Assembly (NCBI GenBank): GCA_037903475.1
Contig: JBAJFG010000006.1
Location: forward strand, 249,501-313,500
Length of the DNA: 64,000 nt
From: Ancylostoma caninum
Taxonomy: Eukaryota; Nematoda; Chromadorea; Rhabditida; Ancylostomatidae
Direction: 5' to 3'
Below are positions 1 to 12,371 of the stretch, in pieces (the stretch's first letter is position 1; the number at the start of each line of letters is the position of its first letter). A program made the position numbers and the translations under genes. The notes beneath the pieces were generated by a model. The model was not told where the DNA came from. It saw nothing but the letters and a program-made list of their open reading frames with translations, and made no database searches.

Positions 1-3000
1 CGACCAGAGAACGGTTATGACTGCAAATAAAGATATATGTTTGAAGGAAGGTCAATTACACTTTTCCAGGTCTATTCCAGAGGCTTACATATGATTGCAC
101 AAAGAGAGGATAAGACCGAATGCCATTTGGCCAATTCCAAGAATAATCGACGTCTTCATTTTCATGGGGTTCAAGAAGTTCAGTTTGTTTTTGGCAACAT
201 TCCAAATAGGATCGACTCCGAACGGATAGGGTCCCTGAATTGAAATTACGTTACGTGGGATTTCTCTAAAAACCTGAATTTTTCTATCACAAGGCCAAAA
301 AACTTACCAAATTGGAATCAAATGAGTACTCTGGCGGCCAGGTAAGATCCGCATTTTGGGAAGTGTTCATGGAGTGCTCGTCCATTTCGGCAAGCAGTTT
401 CTGCCTGAACGATAATTTGTTCGAGTTTGTCCTTTGCCGATAAATGAGAATCTGCTTACGGGTATGGATTTTTCCAGGACGAGCCGAAAATATCGATCGA
501 CTTGGAATAGATGTCATTGTAGAGAAGTCCTGTATAAATGGAGAATATGCCCATAAGAAGTACGACATAGCGTCCGCCAAAGAAGGTGTTGAAAATCTAG
601 ATAAGTCCTATTTCAGTGTGAGTACTATAGGTACTGGATGTTTGTGCTGATATTTGAATTTCGTCCTCAAAAAATTGGGACTGAGGCGTCAGCTTGGCGC
701 TGCTGTACTTTCACATGGACCACAGTATGATACGGGGTTGTTAGTCACTATTTAGTGAATTGTCCTACTTGAGCAGAGGACGGAACCTTCACCTGTTATT
801 CCCTCACAGATACAGGCGGTTTGCTGGTTAAGGTGCTATTAACAATACTAAGGGCACCACAACACCTCAGCATCATTCCCTGCAAATTGACAAAAACCAC
901 ATTTCCAAGCCTTCCCATAAGTGAGTGCGAGCTTTCACTTACGAGAGGGCTTAGAAATGTGGTTTAGCGCTGCTCTGGGCATCTGCCACATAAGCGCCTG
1001 TGCCAACAGTCTGTGCCAATCATCCAACATGTTTTCTTCCATCAACCGATGGAGTTGTCAGCATGGGGGCGCGCGGTAACAATTCAAGATCGTATAGCAC
1101 CAACATGCCCCAAAATAAAGGGCTTAAGAAGGGTACTTTGATAGTTTCACAGGAAATATTGTTCGTCGGTGTCATGATCGTCTTCTGGCGACCCCAGCTA
1201 TATGAGAATCCCGATATTTTAAGAGAGGGCAGAGCGCATGACTCATTCCATGTCTGTTCGGGGATGTCCTCATGTATGGTCTATTGGCTCAGAGAGGGCC
1301 GATGGAGTTACTCTGTCTTCAATTACGACCGCTATGGTTCCACCGAATAGGAGGATGCCGCAGAATGCGTATGGAAGGAGATTCTACTAGATGGCCGTGG
1401 CGAAACATCAAAATGGAAGAAATCACACAAAATGCACATCAAAGATTACAGAAGAAGTGTAAAAATTCAATCAGTTGCATGAAAACGTGCTGAGGTCGTA
1501 ATTGCGGACAAAGTCACATTATTGAACCTTTCTGAGCTGAAAGACTACCATAACAGCCTTTCTAATAGCTCTCAGCAAGTTAAACGCTTAATTCCCTTAC
1601 TCATTCAATATTTCTCTCATTTATTCCCGTTTTCCGGGATTTGCGCAGCATAGCTGGGAGACAATTCTCGCTTTTCAAGGTTTATGATGACTTCCTGCCA
1701 AAATTCCTCACGAGCGAAAATTGTCACATTACTAAGTGTAGCAGTTGTCCACCAACCTCATCCTTGATCTTCATCGCAATCAGTTTTTTCTCGAAGACAA
1801 CGAATGCAAGTGCTGCCAGGAACATAATGATACCATGACCAGAATCACCGAACATAACAGCGAAGAGGAATGGAAACGAGATGATCGACCATGGAGCTGA
1901 AACTAGCAGAGTTTGCCTGGACACGGGTCGGGTTCACATTATGGATTTATGGGCCATCGCACTAACCTGGGTTTACCTCGCGGTAGTTGGCGATGCCGTA
2001 GGCGTCGACGATGTTCTGGAATCCTTGTGTGAACTTGTTCAGCTTGAAGTGAGTGGGAGGCATGTCGTGCGTTTCCATTTCGTTCAACACAGCCTGGATG
2101 GGTGAGCCGGCTTGGTCCTGGAACGATCCATGTGAGTGGGATCTGCTTGTGTTCGTGTCACAACTGTTTGTCTCTTACTGTTCCTTTGCGCAGAGCCATC
2201 TTCACGAGTGGTAGGTCAACTGTTGGCACCCAACATTCGGCAATTAGGCACTTGTGGGTTACATCGACTGAGAACATGTTCAGCGTGTGGAAGATCGACT
2301 TTAGCTTCAGAAGCTGGAAAACAAACACATATTGTTGGTTTTATAAGTCATAGCTATCCACTGGGGTCGTTGCAGAATTTTTTTTTACATGACGGTTAGC
2401 CGTCATCCTTACTGGGTTGTGCGTGAGCCATATAGTATAATAGTAGCTGCTATCCCTCGGGGATCAAAATTAAATTTAAATATTCCCAAGCAGGAGGGTT
2501 TTTCTAATCAGCAATAAACATGTCTAGGGATTATACTCTGGATATGCCACGAGATTTACATAGACATTTTCGTATAATTTATTCTCTCAAAATACCGAGG
2601 AATGGCTATGCAACGCCATATCAGGAAGGGAGGCGGGCTAGCCCAGCTGAGCGCTTTCCTCCTTTCACTTGGATGCTGGGTTTCCGTTGATCCTCTCCGT
2701 GGACGACTTTGCGGGGACTGCAGTACTGCAAGCTTGCACTTTGAAGGCATCGTCTTCTATTGATGTCGTTTTTGAGTTTTCCACATCGAAAGAATTTCCG
2801 GAACCAGAATTTACTGATTCCAATGGTATACATAATTCCGTGCAAAACAACTTCTGAGGCTTGTGGGTGAACCCCCGGTCATTCTTCATTGTCCACTCTC
2901 AAACAGGTGAGGAAGTGCTCACCATGTACGACGAAGAAGAAAGTGCTGTGTTGAAACCCCGTAGTCCCGCCTAAGCCCCACAAAAACTGGAGGTCGAAAA

Positions 3001-6000
3001 CGGGCTTTTTGGAAGTTTTTACTAAATCACGTGTGCCATTCTTCCATTCCGGAGATTCTTTTCGTCTGGAAAAACGATTCTGATGTAGGTGTGTGCCTTT
3101 GGTCCCACTGCAAAAAGTTACATGTCATCTTTTCCCCAGACGCACTTCAGGTAGTGGGATTCCGAATAAAAGGCGCCGAATCTCATCAAATTTTTGAGTC
3201 TTATTGCCACGGAGTGTGCTAGACGGAATGTGCTTTCCACCTTTTTCGGCACAAACACTCCACATCCTGGTCAGCTGAGGCAGTGGCCGAACACAGAGCC
3301 GTGTATGCAACAGTGTTATGGCTGACCAATAACAGTAAGCCTAGCTTATCAGAAAACCGTTAACCTACCATAATAGTCCACTTCTTTACACTGAGCGATG
3401 CTGCAAATATGATTTTCCTGCGATAGTCGAGAGTTTTGTTGATGACATTTTGCATGTCAGCGACCTATAATGAAATATCAAAGGACTTTGAGCAAACCAA
3501 TGGCGGAAACACCTCTCACCTGCGCGTTGATTTGAGCAAGGAGATGAGCACGTTCTTTGGTGTTCTCTGGACAATTGTAGATGACTCCATGGAAGCTGGA
3601 ATTGCTGCTGACCTAGCGACAAATCACTTATGTTGTTGTTGTTTGACGTACCCGTTGCAGATCTTTTGTACTCTGCTTCTCAGCTGTTCTCCGGAGAAGA
3701 ATAGGATAAACACCGCTTTGTCGTCGGTCTTTTTTGACTGAAATCAAGATGTTTGTCAGGCTTTGTCTTTTTATGGGTAGAAATCTAATTTAAACAACAT
3801 TTTGTCATAGACCAAGTTTTTCAGGTTTAGATTTCCGGAAACCTATGGTTTAACACCCCATTTTTTGGCTGTGAGTCGCTCGAACCTCACGCTATGCGCT
3901 CACGAACGCAGTCAATGAGGTTTTTGGTCTCCTTTGGATGGATACATTTTAATTAATTAGGATTTGAGACAGACCTCAATCTCTCTTTAAGTCATTTACT
4001 AAGTGCCCAATAGTATGTACGCAGTTAGAAAGGTGGCCCCTGGCGCTCCTGCTGCTCACCTCAAATAACTCGGTCCTCTCGCCGATGTCTGCCGTTCGAA
4101 CGAAGACTTTTCCACGACAGAAGCGCCATATGAATCGCTCGAACGAAATCACCTTCTTGCGGTTGATCACACCAGTGACGAATCTGAAAACATCAAAAAT
4201 CATCCCCTCCAACCCTAATCCAGTGGTCAATTTTTTCCCTTTTCCCCGGACTAATTCCCTTCTCTGTACATACCTCACGATTTGGTTAACATTACAAATC
4301 TGACCATTTTAGAAATTAGTGCGAAAATGATTTCTTGACACTGGTGATATTTTTGCCCATATTATACTTTTCAAGGAATTCGTATTCGGGAATTTTTTCT
4401 TCTGTTCTCCAAATCGGGACCTACTTCAGCTCGTTCTCTTCCCTCTTCTCTTTGTCAGTGTCGCTGGAGATACCGATAGTGAACGGGCCAGCCTCGCCGC
4501 GGACTGCCTCGCTGATGGATAGCGCAGCATCACGTTTGGTGGACTGAAACAAAAAAATGATGAGCCTTATCCTGGGCATCTTGACAATAAAATCATCTCA
4601 ACGAAAATCGCAGATAAGGGATGATTTAACGTGGTCTTCGCGAATTCTTTTATTTTCTTTTGAACTTTAATTTCGCAAAGGCTTATTTTCGGAGAAAAGC
4701 AGTGTAGATGTCCCTGTATCAAGAAAGGCAAGAAGGTTGCCACCACATGGAGAATGTATGACAAAATCTCTCCATTGATTCTGCGAGAACAAGGAAAAAG
4801 ACTTCTCCAACAACAAGAACGGAGTTCTCAGCTGTGCTACGAAGTGTGCACTAGAACTGCGTGTTATGAAAATTTCAAACCTCGTTAATCCGTTAATTCG
4901 TTACGTTATGGGAAAAGCGGCCTTCACGCGTCTATACGCTAATTTGTTACGTTAAAGGCAGAGGGCCACCTCGTTCTGCCTGTTGGATTTACCAACATAT
5001 CCTAGACCTTCTCATCATGTTGATCCCTGGGATGTACATCAACAGGCACAGAAGCGACGAAATCCCCATTTTTGAAAGGCTCGAACTGGATAAAAATTTG
5101 GAGCCCGGAGGCGGATCGCTCCAAGCTGTGCTGGCTGCCTGCCACGGCTGCCGCGTCGGTCAACGAGTCTTGGCGTGTCCAATCGATAAGATCAACGGCT
5201 TCACATGTCAACTCGGGTTGGCAAACTGTTACAGACCCCGTCCTGGAAGACGGGTTTATAGACCATTCTGAGACAATTTATGTATACCGTTGGAACCATC
5301 GCGCCGAGTAGATGCAGAATCTGCTGTTAGCTGAACTACGAAAATGAGGTGGACCCCTTTAATAACGCACAGCCCTGAACTTTATCAAAAGTTCTTCCCT
5401 ACTTCTCTGAATCATTTCCAAGATCTCAAAATAAATATTCCCGAACGCTATTCATTGATTTATTTATTATCGATTCTATTTATGTATATCTTTAATCAAT
5501 TATTCACCCAACCCAATTAGGACATACATTTCCGTTGGGAGTTTAAGGTCTGGACTTCATCTATAAATCGAAGCTGCACTGTTTTCAGATAATAGACCTG
5601 TATAAGGCATATTAATTTTCAGAAACTGCTTCCACATTAACCAACATGCCTAGTACTTGAACTTCCGCCTTACTATTATCGAGTTTAAATGAACCCCCTC
5701 TCTCGTATCGTAGGCCAAGTTTTGAATGTCCATTTTTTAAGTTTGAGCCGGACTCTCATTCAATTTTCATCTCCCATAATGAATGTCACCTTCAGAGGGC
5801 AATGACGTATAGCTCTTGTACGACTTCACGCTCTCTTGATAACGTCTGAAGACCAATTGTTGGTCTTCGGACGAGTGTTATCAAGCCGTTTGCAAAAAAT
5901 GAGCGGAGTACTATTGTAGAAGCGGAGCACTGAGGGAGGAAAAGCAGAAATCTTAATATAATAGCAAGTAGGCACCACTTCAGTGAAACCATAGAAACTA

Positions 6001-7127
6001 TGTGATCGTGGAATAAACCGCAGCGATCAATAAGAGCCACGAAAATGGACCCGCACAACACAACTAAAGTCCTCGGGAGAGATCCCCCTCCTCGATCATG
6101 AAAATTGCTTGGTTTCCCAATTCTGATGCATATAGCATCGTGATATAGCTACATATAGCTACCATGCTAAAGCCGAACACGATATTACAACCCTTGTTCG
6201 GTAAGGACCAGGAAACACCTGTGTTACTGACCTCATCAAGTAAGAGGTGCACTTTCTCGAGGACAGCTTTCATCTCGAGCAGTTGAACGTGGTTCTTGAT
6301 TAGTTGTTTTGAGCTAGAATTGATTGAAAGCAGCTCCTCCTCGAGCTTTTCGAAATTTGCCTGAAATATGTGCATTATGATATATTTTGTTCGCAGGGAA
6401 TCTAGGAGAAATTACTATTTTTTATGACCTCAAGCTCCGTCATGTTCTTCGGTTGAGGTGCTGGAATGTGTTCGTCGTAGTCCTTAATCTCGACTTCATC
6501 CTTGGTCACCTCTTCTTCGATGAAATCTGAATGGGATGAAGGCGTGTTCGAGAAATTTCTTTCGATATCTTCTGGAGCAAATCGGTCTCCTGTACATCAT
6601 GTTTTGTCCGTTACAACTCGGTGCACCAGCAAATGATTACAGACTGAGAGGTGGGTGTGAAGAAAGACAAAGTTTCCGCTTCTTCGAGAAAGGGCGGAAT
6701 TAGACTTATCGGATTCATAAAAACTGCGATTACCAACTATCTCTTTCATAGATAAGGCGCTTTAAATTTAATCGCAAACAAAATGCGGACAAAACAAAGA
6801 AAAACTCGAGGTAAAAGCTATCGGGGAAAAAACAAGGCTAATGGCTCAGAAATGTTTTTGCGACCCACTCAGCTTCCTTTCCATTTCCTCACAACGACGA
6901 ATCTCGTTGACAAATTTCCTTTGGTAAGAATTCATCTCTTCGTTCAACTGAAATCGAAAGAACTCGACCAAAGTTACTCGTTAGGAACTACAGTATAGTA
7001 AGCTACCAACATCTAAAAACTGTGCAAGTCCTAGCTCTCCGAGCTCGGCAACACATTGGTAGGCGGAATCCGTCTGTAGAAAGATTTGACAGCGGCTCAT
7101 CACCTCCGAACGGTAGATGGAGCCCAT
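1..7127 (-). CDS. V-ATPase V0 subunit a (116-kDa subunit), 5' two-thirds of gene, 16 exons
   Basis: Proton-translocating subunit of the vacuolar H+-ATPase V0 sector, an integral membrane protein of endosomal, lysosomal or apical membranes. Exons on the minus strand, all joining in phase: 7127-7011, 6947-6869, 6589-6429, 6360-6232, 4543-4425, 4183-4060, 3737-3652, 3595-3520, 3464-3369, 2313-2179, 2117-1967, 1896-1757, 596-460, 404-308, 234-89, 20-1. They encode about 604 residues; the family is about 850-900, so the C-terminal third, including the essential transmembrane arginine, lies beyond the left edge. The N-terminus has MGSIYRSE and [12 protein letters not shown]; the middle has [15 protein letters not shown] and IYNCPE; exon 12 starts the membrane domain with [15 protein letters not shown]. 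Nearly all acceptors read TTTCAG. Donors of exon 1 (GTTGGT) and exon 3 (GTCATA) are weak. Which of the nematode paralogues (unc-32/vha-5/6/7 type) it is cannot be told. Confidence 0.96.
894..965 (-). other. 72-nt pre-miRNA-like hairpin in V-ATPase intron 12
   Basis: Arms 894-924 and 935-965 pair along 31 positions around a 10-nt loop. Four positions do not pair as Watson-Crick. Read as RNA from the minus strand, which is the host-gene strand, three of the four become G-U wobbles. Size and loop resemble a nematode miRNA precursor, but an old MITE could look the same. Confidence 0.45.
5002..5280. other. GC-richer insert in V-ATPase intron 4, unidentified
   Basis: The 1.7-kb intron between V-ATPase exons 4 and 5 contains a GC-richer block open on both strands. 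It is not needed for the V-ATPase reading frame, because exons 4 and 5 join in phase without it, and its translation does not resemble subunit a. Probably a decayed mobile fragment; no family recognised. Confidence 0.3.
5835..5885. repeat. Short intronic inverted repeat
   Basis: CTTGATAAC at 5835-5843 pairs with GTTATCAAG at 5877-5885, and an inner stem TGAAGACCAA pairs with TTGGTCTTCG around a 3-nt loop. The result is an almost continuous hairpin of about 24 bp in V-ATPase intron 4. Confidence 0.6.
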
Positions 7128-8389
7128 TTTGACGACGGGGCGAAAGGTTCAATCAGCACCTGATGATATGCAGATTTCTTTCTGCTAGGACACCACGACA
7201 CCTACCACCTAGCAGTTGTAATATTCAAACACAAACCAGAAAGAGAAGAAAAAAAAAACGAATAGTTAGGCTGTTATGTTCAGCTTCTTCCCGATAGTTT
7301 CTCCTACTACGCACAAAACTTAAATAAAAAATAGCAGTGGCATCTCCAAGAAGACGAAGCTCCAGAAAAAAACTTCAGGCGACAACATAAGCTCGTTCCA
7401 AACTGCTCAAGATCAAAATTCGTCGGGTTGGTTATTGGTGCTGGCCCAAAGAAGTTTAGTCACGTGGAGAATTGTCAATAATTTCGTAAGTAGATAAGAA
7501 ACTATTTAGAGAACGATTGAAAAACGCCTTTGACTACTAGCCGATGGAGCAACACGACAGTGTCTCCGCTATCAGCAGCTCACAATGCACTTGGCGTTGG
7601 TTTTATCACCTGTCAATAAAAGACAACGCTTTTACCACCCAGAATCGCAAATTCCATAAATTCAACCTAGAGAGGATCGACATTTTTTCAAATCCTCTGT
7701 CAGGACTTACCTTTGTACATTGATCAGTTTGCCATGCGACGCACTGGTTGAATGCCATTTAGACTCTCTAGAGATATAAAGATTGTTTGTGTGTATAAAA
7801 CTGTGGTGCCGTTGGAGCTACCTCGGAGGAAGAACCAGCTAAGCACCCATTCTGACAATGGAGCCTTGAATGTGTACCCTACAAAAACAAGTGTACAGAG
7901 GCCAACCTTTAAGAAGGCTTCCAGATTTCATCTTCCTTTAGCGTCTCTCAGGCGGAAGTTACGCTGCCGATGACTAGCTGAGTGCTTCAAGCGGAAGTGT
8001 TTCCCAGTGATTCATTTGCGAGCATCTTCTATCCGAGATAATTCTGTGGAACACATCTTCGATCGGTTGTTATCATGAGTCGTTGCACTCTTTTCATTTG
8101 CAGTTTTCTCCATCCACGAGTTATCTCTGAGCTATCTGTCGTACACTATCCGAAAACGGCTACACGAAGTTGTAAGCAATTCTCCCTTGATTCACAAATC
8201 ACTTGAGTTTCAAGCCCACGAGATAGAGTGTTGAATCCATGAAAAACAGCACTACCGTTACCTGTTTTTTCTGGCACTGAGATGAAGCTTCGAGGGCCAC
8301 CAATGCTGCTCTGCTTCAACATTCTGTACTAAGTACGAATAAGATGTACTCGAAAGAACCAGCAAACTTGTAAGTTCAAAGAAGACTCA
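7128..8389. other. Upstream region of the V-ATPase gene, no gene seen
   Basis: AT-rich sequence upstream of the V-ATPase start codon, which presumably holds its promoter. No coding exon, RNA gene or clear repeat could be supported. No strong trans-splice acceptor is visible right before the start codon. Confidence 0.4.
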
Positions 8390-10440
8390 CTTGATCTCGG
8401 TAACGCCAATTACTTTGATCCAGCAATCTCTTCAATAAAAGCGTAGGAGTTGCTTGAAAGGAATCTGTGAGATGGTTGGATGCCTCAATTCTTCTGTTGT
8501 CTTCTCGAAGTAGTTACATCACCTCTTCGTTGCCTTCTTGCAGTCTGTTAAGAGCCGACCGTGTTCACTGTTAGCTCTGTAGAAGTTTTCGACGTCTTCG
8601 GCCTGCCGCTGGCGGTAACTCGCCAGTTCGTAGATGAGGCATCTTGTGTCATCTTTCCATCTAGCTTCTAGCTAACATTGTCTTAGTACAGAGCCTTCGT
8701 GGCAGCCACAGTTTTCTTTGCTGTTCTCTGCGCTTCTAGGTATTTCTGCCAGTTGTCATCCGTCTTGTCACCAAGGAATACGTGGTAGAGACGTTTCTTT
8801 TCACGCACTTTCATTTTCACTTCATCCATCCATAGCCAATCATCCTAGCCCTTGTCTGCCAATTCTCCAGCGACCTGGTTTAGTAGTGTCAAGATCTGAA
8901 GCCACTTCTACAATGGCTCTGATAGCTTTCTTTCAGGTCTCATCGACGGTCGTTACCGGCGGCAACTTGATGCTGGAAGTTACTATAGTTTGATTCTCTT
9001 TTGACCGCCACCACTTGATTCAGGACGGTCCGCACCGTTCGTCATACACCAACTTTGGCCTCATGACCTTCATGGTGCAGATACTCACAGATTCCAGGAC
9101 GGCGAGTACAGGCCGATCACGTTTCAACAGCAATTACACAGCGAGTTGAGACGAGACTGTGTTCACCCAAGCTCGTCCAAAAATAGCCCCGAACGCGTTT
9201 CGCTTGCCGCTGCAACGCTTGGTGGACGCAGCGATCCCGCGGCGGACCTCCAGATCGACGCCGCACCCACACGCATCTCGTCTGACCAATTGTTGCACTA
9301 GGCCACGGTTTTACTCGGGCCTCAGCCGGCATACCAAGTCTAGCAGGGCTCGCTTTGCCTTCGCCGAGGCGGACACACGACTAAGCTCTGATGCTCAACC
9401 ACCGGCTTATATGTACCTCTGCTCTCAGCAGTCGTCGGAATGTAATGTAATCGGAATGTAACATTTCTTCGTCAGGAAGGTCTGCCTTCTATTTCCTGGG
9501 GATGTGGCTTGACAGGTTCTGCAGGTTTTTTCTTATCCATTTATCTAAATAAGCCGACAACGTTGCGTGGCCACGGTACAACGTTCGCAGCTATCTTTTG
9601 ATCGCTACGTCGCACGAGAACGAAGTCGATATGAGTCTTCGCGTTATCACGATCAGGGTCTTCGCGTTACCAATCTAGAAGGAGACAAGGTGAGAAGGGC
9701 GCTTTTGTAACTTTGTATTCAATCTGAATTCGTCGTTTGCCACTCCCAGTATAGTCGTAGCCATCCTGGTTCAGTGTTGTTCTTTTGCGGCTATATCATT
9801 CTATCATCACGCATCACTAGCGCGAGCTCATGCAAGAGCGGGAGCGTAGCGGTGTAAGCATGAAACGGTTTCATTCACCAGTGTATGGAACTGTTACCGG
9901 CCTGCAATGGTTTCATTCAGAGAATGAATGAAGCTGTTATCGGGCAGCAGTGTTACGCATCCGCTCTTGCATGAGCTCGCGCTAATGATGTTTGAAGATA
10001 TAGTGATGTGGCCGGTAAGAAAACAGCAGTGAATCAGAATGACGGGTATACTTCCGCGGTCTTTACGTCATGCAACATCCAGTAGTCATTTTTTAGCTGG
10101 TCGTAACAGCCTGTCTCTGGTGCGTACGCCGAGAAGAAGTGAAGGCATTGATTTGCGGTGATGATAGCGACCTCCATGAGGCGGTCATCGAAACCCCCAC
10201 CTTGGCTATCAAGTTCCTAAAGCGCTGAGAGACGACTATGCTTACATCGTTCCTGGTTTTTGCACTGACGTTTCAGACTATTTTGAAGCCATGACGAAAC
10301 TCCTTCAACTTGTTACCAAACCATCTCGTCTCCTGCACAGCGCACGAGTCAATTTGGCACCGCTGGAGTGTTGCTGCCAGTTAACATGAGCGGCCTGTCA
10401 ATGTGCCGTCGCAATGCGAGTCTTGGCTACGTTGTAGTGA
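8390..10440 (-). pseudogene. Decayed RTE-type non-LTR retrotransposon fragment (endonuclease and linker)
   Basis: Read on the minus strand, 10420-10080 gives endonuclease-domain pieces typical of RTE elements: GTLTGRS, then VQETRWFG, then ISAYAP-like FFSAYAPETG. Further along, 8900-8640 gives the linker between endonuclease and reverse transcriptase, with TKPGRWRI, REKKRLYHVFLGDKTDDNW and AAKKTVAATKAL in several frames. Frameshifts and stops interrupt every frame, and the reverse transcriptase core is absent. A GC-rich block at about 9117-9460 and a MITE at 9819-9983 interrupt it. The family is recognised from the order and wording of the motifs; a dead copy. Confidence 0.75.
9819..9983. mobile_element. 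165-bp MITE with 23-bp perfect terminal inverted repeats
   Basis: The terminus at 9819-9841 starts AGCGCGAGCTCATGCAAGAG and is the exact reverse complement of 9961-9983. Length, perfect ends and lack of coding capacity fit a MITE. It sits inside the RTE remnant. No clear target-site duplication was found. Confidence 0.7.
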
Positions 10441-10447
10441 ACCGTAA

Positions 10448-11194
10448 AGGCAGCGCCCACAGAAAATTCCGTGCTTGAGATTCCGATGTAATCTAAGGTA
10501 TTTTACTACGCTCGACATCGTCGATTTTCTGAAACATGCCGAAACTATGAAAAACACTGTTTTTCAGAGGCCTCCTATTCAATGCCTTGACATAAGTTGG
10601 TTCGAGTTGCATAAGCCCTGGGGTGCCGTCCGATTGGAAAAAATCGACGATGCCGTTTTTTTGTCACTTTATTTTTCGGGCAACTACTTGCATAAGATGT
10701 TTGCGTCTTTTTCGTTGGAAACCAAGAGAAGTAATCCTCAGAAAAAGTGCAACAGCAAACAGACAAGCTACTGAAAGAGAAAGAAGTCTCAAAACGACCC
10801 CAAATATGCGAAATTGAGTCAAATTCAAAATTCGCAAATAAACGCTCTTGTTTGCAAGAAGAGGAAGAAAATAGTATTTTGTTAACTTAAAGCAAAAATA
10901 AGAGAGAAACGAGATGTTTTGAACGTTAAAAGAGGTTAGGGGAAAAGTAAATGGATTGTGAAACAGCAGATACAGCCATTGTTCGCTCTCCAAAAAGGCA
11001 TTGCAGCTCTGGTTCAAGCACGCCAACTCATGCGAGGGAAGGCTGGATTGAAATGTTGAAATGAAGTTGTACTTGTGATATCTCGAAGAACACATGGTTT
11101 CTTACAGCACTACTGTCGCAGAGTTGTCGGGTTCATGCCTCGGGCTCCAGAACACTTGAAATCTCGGATACGAGATTTATCGTGAGTGCTGCCT
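10448..11194. mobile_element. TTAA-type (piggyBac-like) non-autonomous element, copy 1
   Basis: The left end is AGGCAGCGCCCAC and the right end is the reverse complement of AGGCAGCACTCACG, flanked by GTAA and CTAA (decayed TTAA). Its length of 747 bp almost equals that of copy 2 at 12372-13122. No transposase seen. Superfamily inferred from TTAA flanks only. Confidence 0.55.
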
Positions 11195-11204
11195 CTAAAG
11201 TCTC

Positions 11205-11490
11205 GCATGCTAGCCCCCCGCTGACGCCATCGTTCGCAGAGCAGCGAGTACCCTCGCATATTTTTCACACCAACCGGGCTCTGTAAGTGAGTGTCGATCC
11301 ACGTGGACGCTGTAGCCTTTATCTTGGAACCCTTTATCGTGATTGATCATATGGATGTGGCGTGGGGTCTTCCTCAGCCGGCCTGTCGCTCGAGTAAAGC
11401 AGTGGAGGAAAGATTCCAACCTGGGACCCCGTGGGGATATGGTGCTCTAAACAGCACCTTAGGCCCCTAGGCCATCTCGCCCTTGGGAGG
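11205..11490 (-). mobile_element. tRNA-derived SINE-like element
   Basis: Read on the minus strand from about 11490, the sequence begins GGGCGAGATGGCCTAGGGG, continues with a tRNA-like D-arm/anticodon region, and has GGTTGGAATC about 60 nt later. TGGCCTAGGGG matches the Pol III A box and GGTTGGAATC the B box. The acceptor stem does not close into a functional tRNA, and a unique tail of about 200 bp follows. This is the layout of a tRNA-derived SINE. The 3' boundary is uncertain. Confidence 0.55.
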
Positions 11491-11663
11491 TTAATGAAGT
11501 ACTTCCGGTTTTGTTTCTTGTCCATGTTTCGGAACAAATTTCGCTTAGTGTATTATTGTTATTCATCACTGCAAAGCCTATTTCAAGCGAGTTCTCGCCG
11601 TTTGAATGAGTTTCAGTCCAAGTTGTGTTTATGGAAAGAATTTTTTAGGTTAGAAATGGAGGC

Positions 11664-11690
11664 GTAAAGGCAGCACCTGCGACTAATTTA
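11664..11690 (+). repeat. Solo end of the TTAA-type element family
   Basis: GTAA followed by AGGCAGCACCTGCGAC matches the terminus of the elements at 10448, 12372 and 45289. A much-decayed inward-facing partner may exist near 14516-14541, which would make copy 2 a nested insertion. Confidence 0.4.
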
Positions 11691-11739
11691 CTTCTAAATC
11701 CACAAATCCAAACTCGAAAGTAGAACAGCACAAACAGCT

Positions 11740-12355
11740 TGAAACATCTATGCCGTATGAGGCCAGTAAAGTGTCAACGAAAGCAAATTACTGGTTCCAG
11801 TAGTATCCAGATATGGAAATCGATAGTGAAGTTGAGGAATCTCGTAGAAGACTTTCTACTTTTGACGACTATGAATGAAGACCCTGGTGGAAGAAAATAC
11901 ATGATCGATAGTTGGACAGCGTTCGTAGAGACTCAAATGGAGCAACTGTATGTTTCGGAGCATCTCGAGAAAATTGGAAAGCCGAAGCTCAATAAATAAC
12001 TACCGAACGGATCGAGCGAATACCAAAAGAATCGCTGTTGCGAAGTATGGTCGATGCTAATTTTGTACAAGAAGAACGACCCATCTTTCGATCGTATTGT
12101 GAGGCATACGACGGGAAATGGGTCTCTGTGGTAACCGACGGTGATAGGTTCAAGTGCTGGATAGCGAATATGCTTCGCAGCCCTTCCTCAAGCCGAACTT
12201 GTTCAAAAGAAAGTCACATTGACAGTTTGGTGGTCTACCACCGGACTAATTTCCTCCATCTGGTTGGGACTATTGCGGCAACGAAGAATGTCCAAGAAAT
12301 CGACGGAAGTCATGAGAAATTTCAGCATTTGCACCTGGTATTGGTCAATATGTAA
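11740..12355 (+). pseudogene. Mariner transposase fossil
   Basis: In shifting frames the sequence gives the order of a mariner transposase: HTH2-like SEHLEKIGK, then LPNGSSEYQKNR (degenerate WVPHEL linker), SMLILYKKNDPSFDRIV before the first catalytic block, and TVWWSTTGL (normally VWW.A.G). It ends near the NVQEID segment, before the second catalytic aspartate. Frameshifts and stops are scattered throughout. It is much older than the mariner at 17074-18362 and of a different lineage. Confidence 0.7.
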
Positions 12356-12371
12356 GAGTTGGATAGCTTAA

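Noticed and set aside
2556..2889. Coding exon in V-ATPase intron 9
   Set aside because: Overlapping short frames on both strands, no consistent splice signals, and exons 9 and 10 join in phase without it.
5002..5211. Additional V-ATPase exon in intron 4
   Set aside because: Exons at 6232 and 4543 join in phase without it and the translation does not resemble subunit a.
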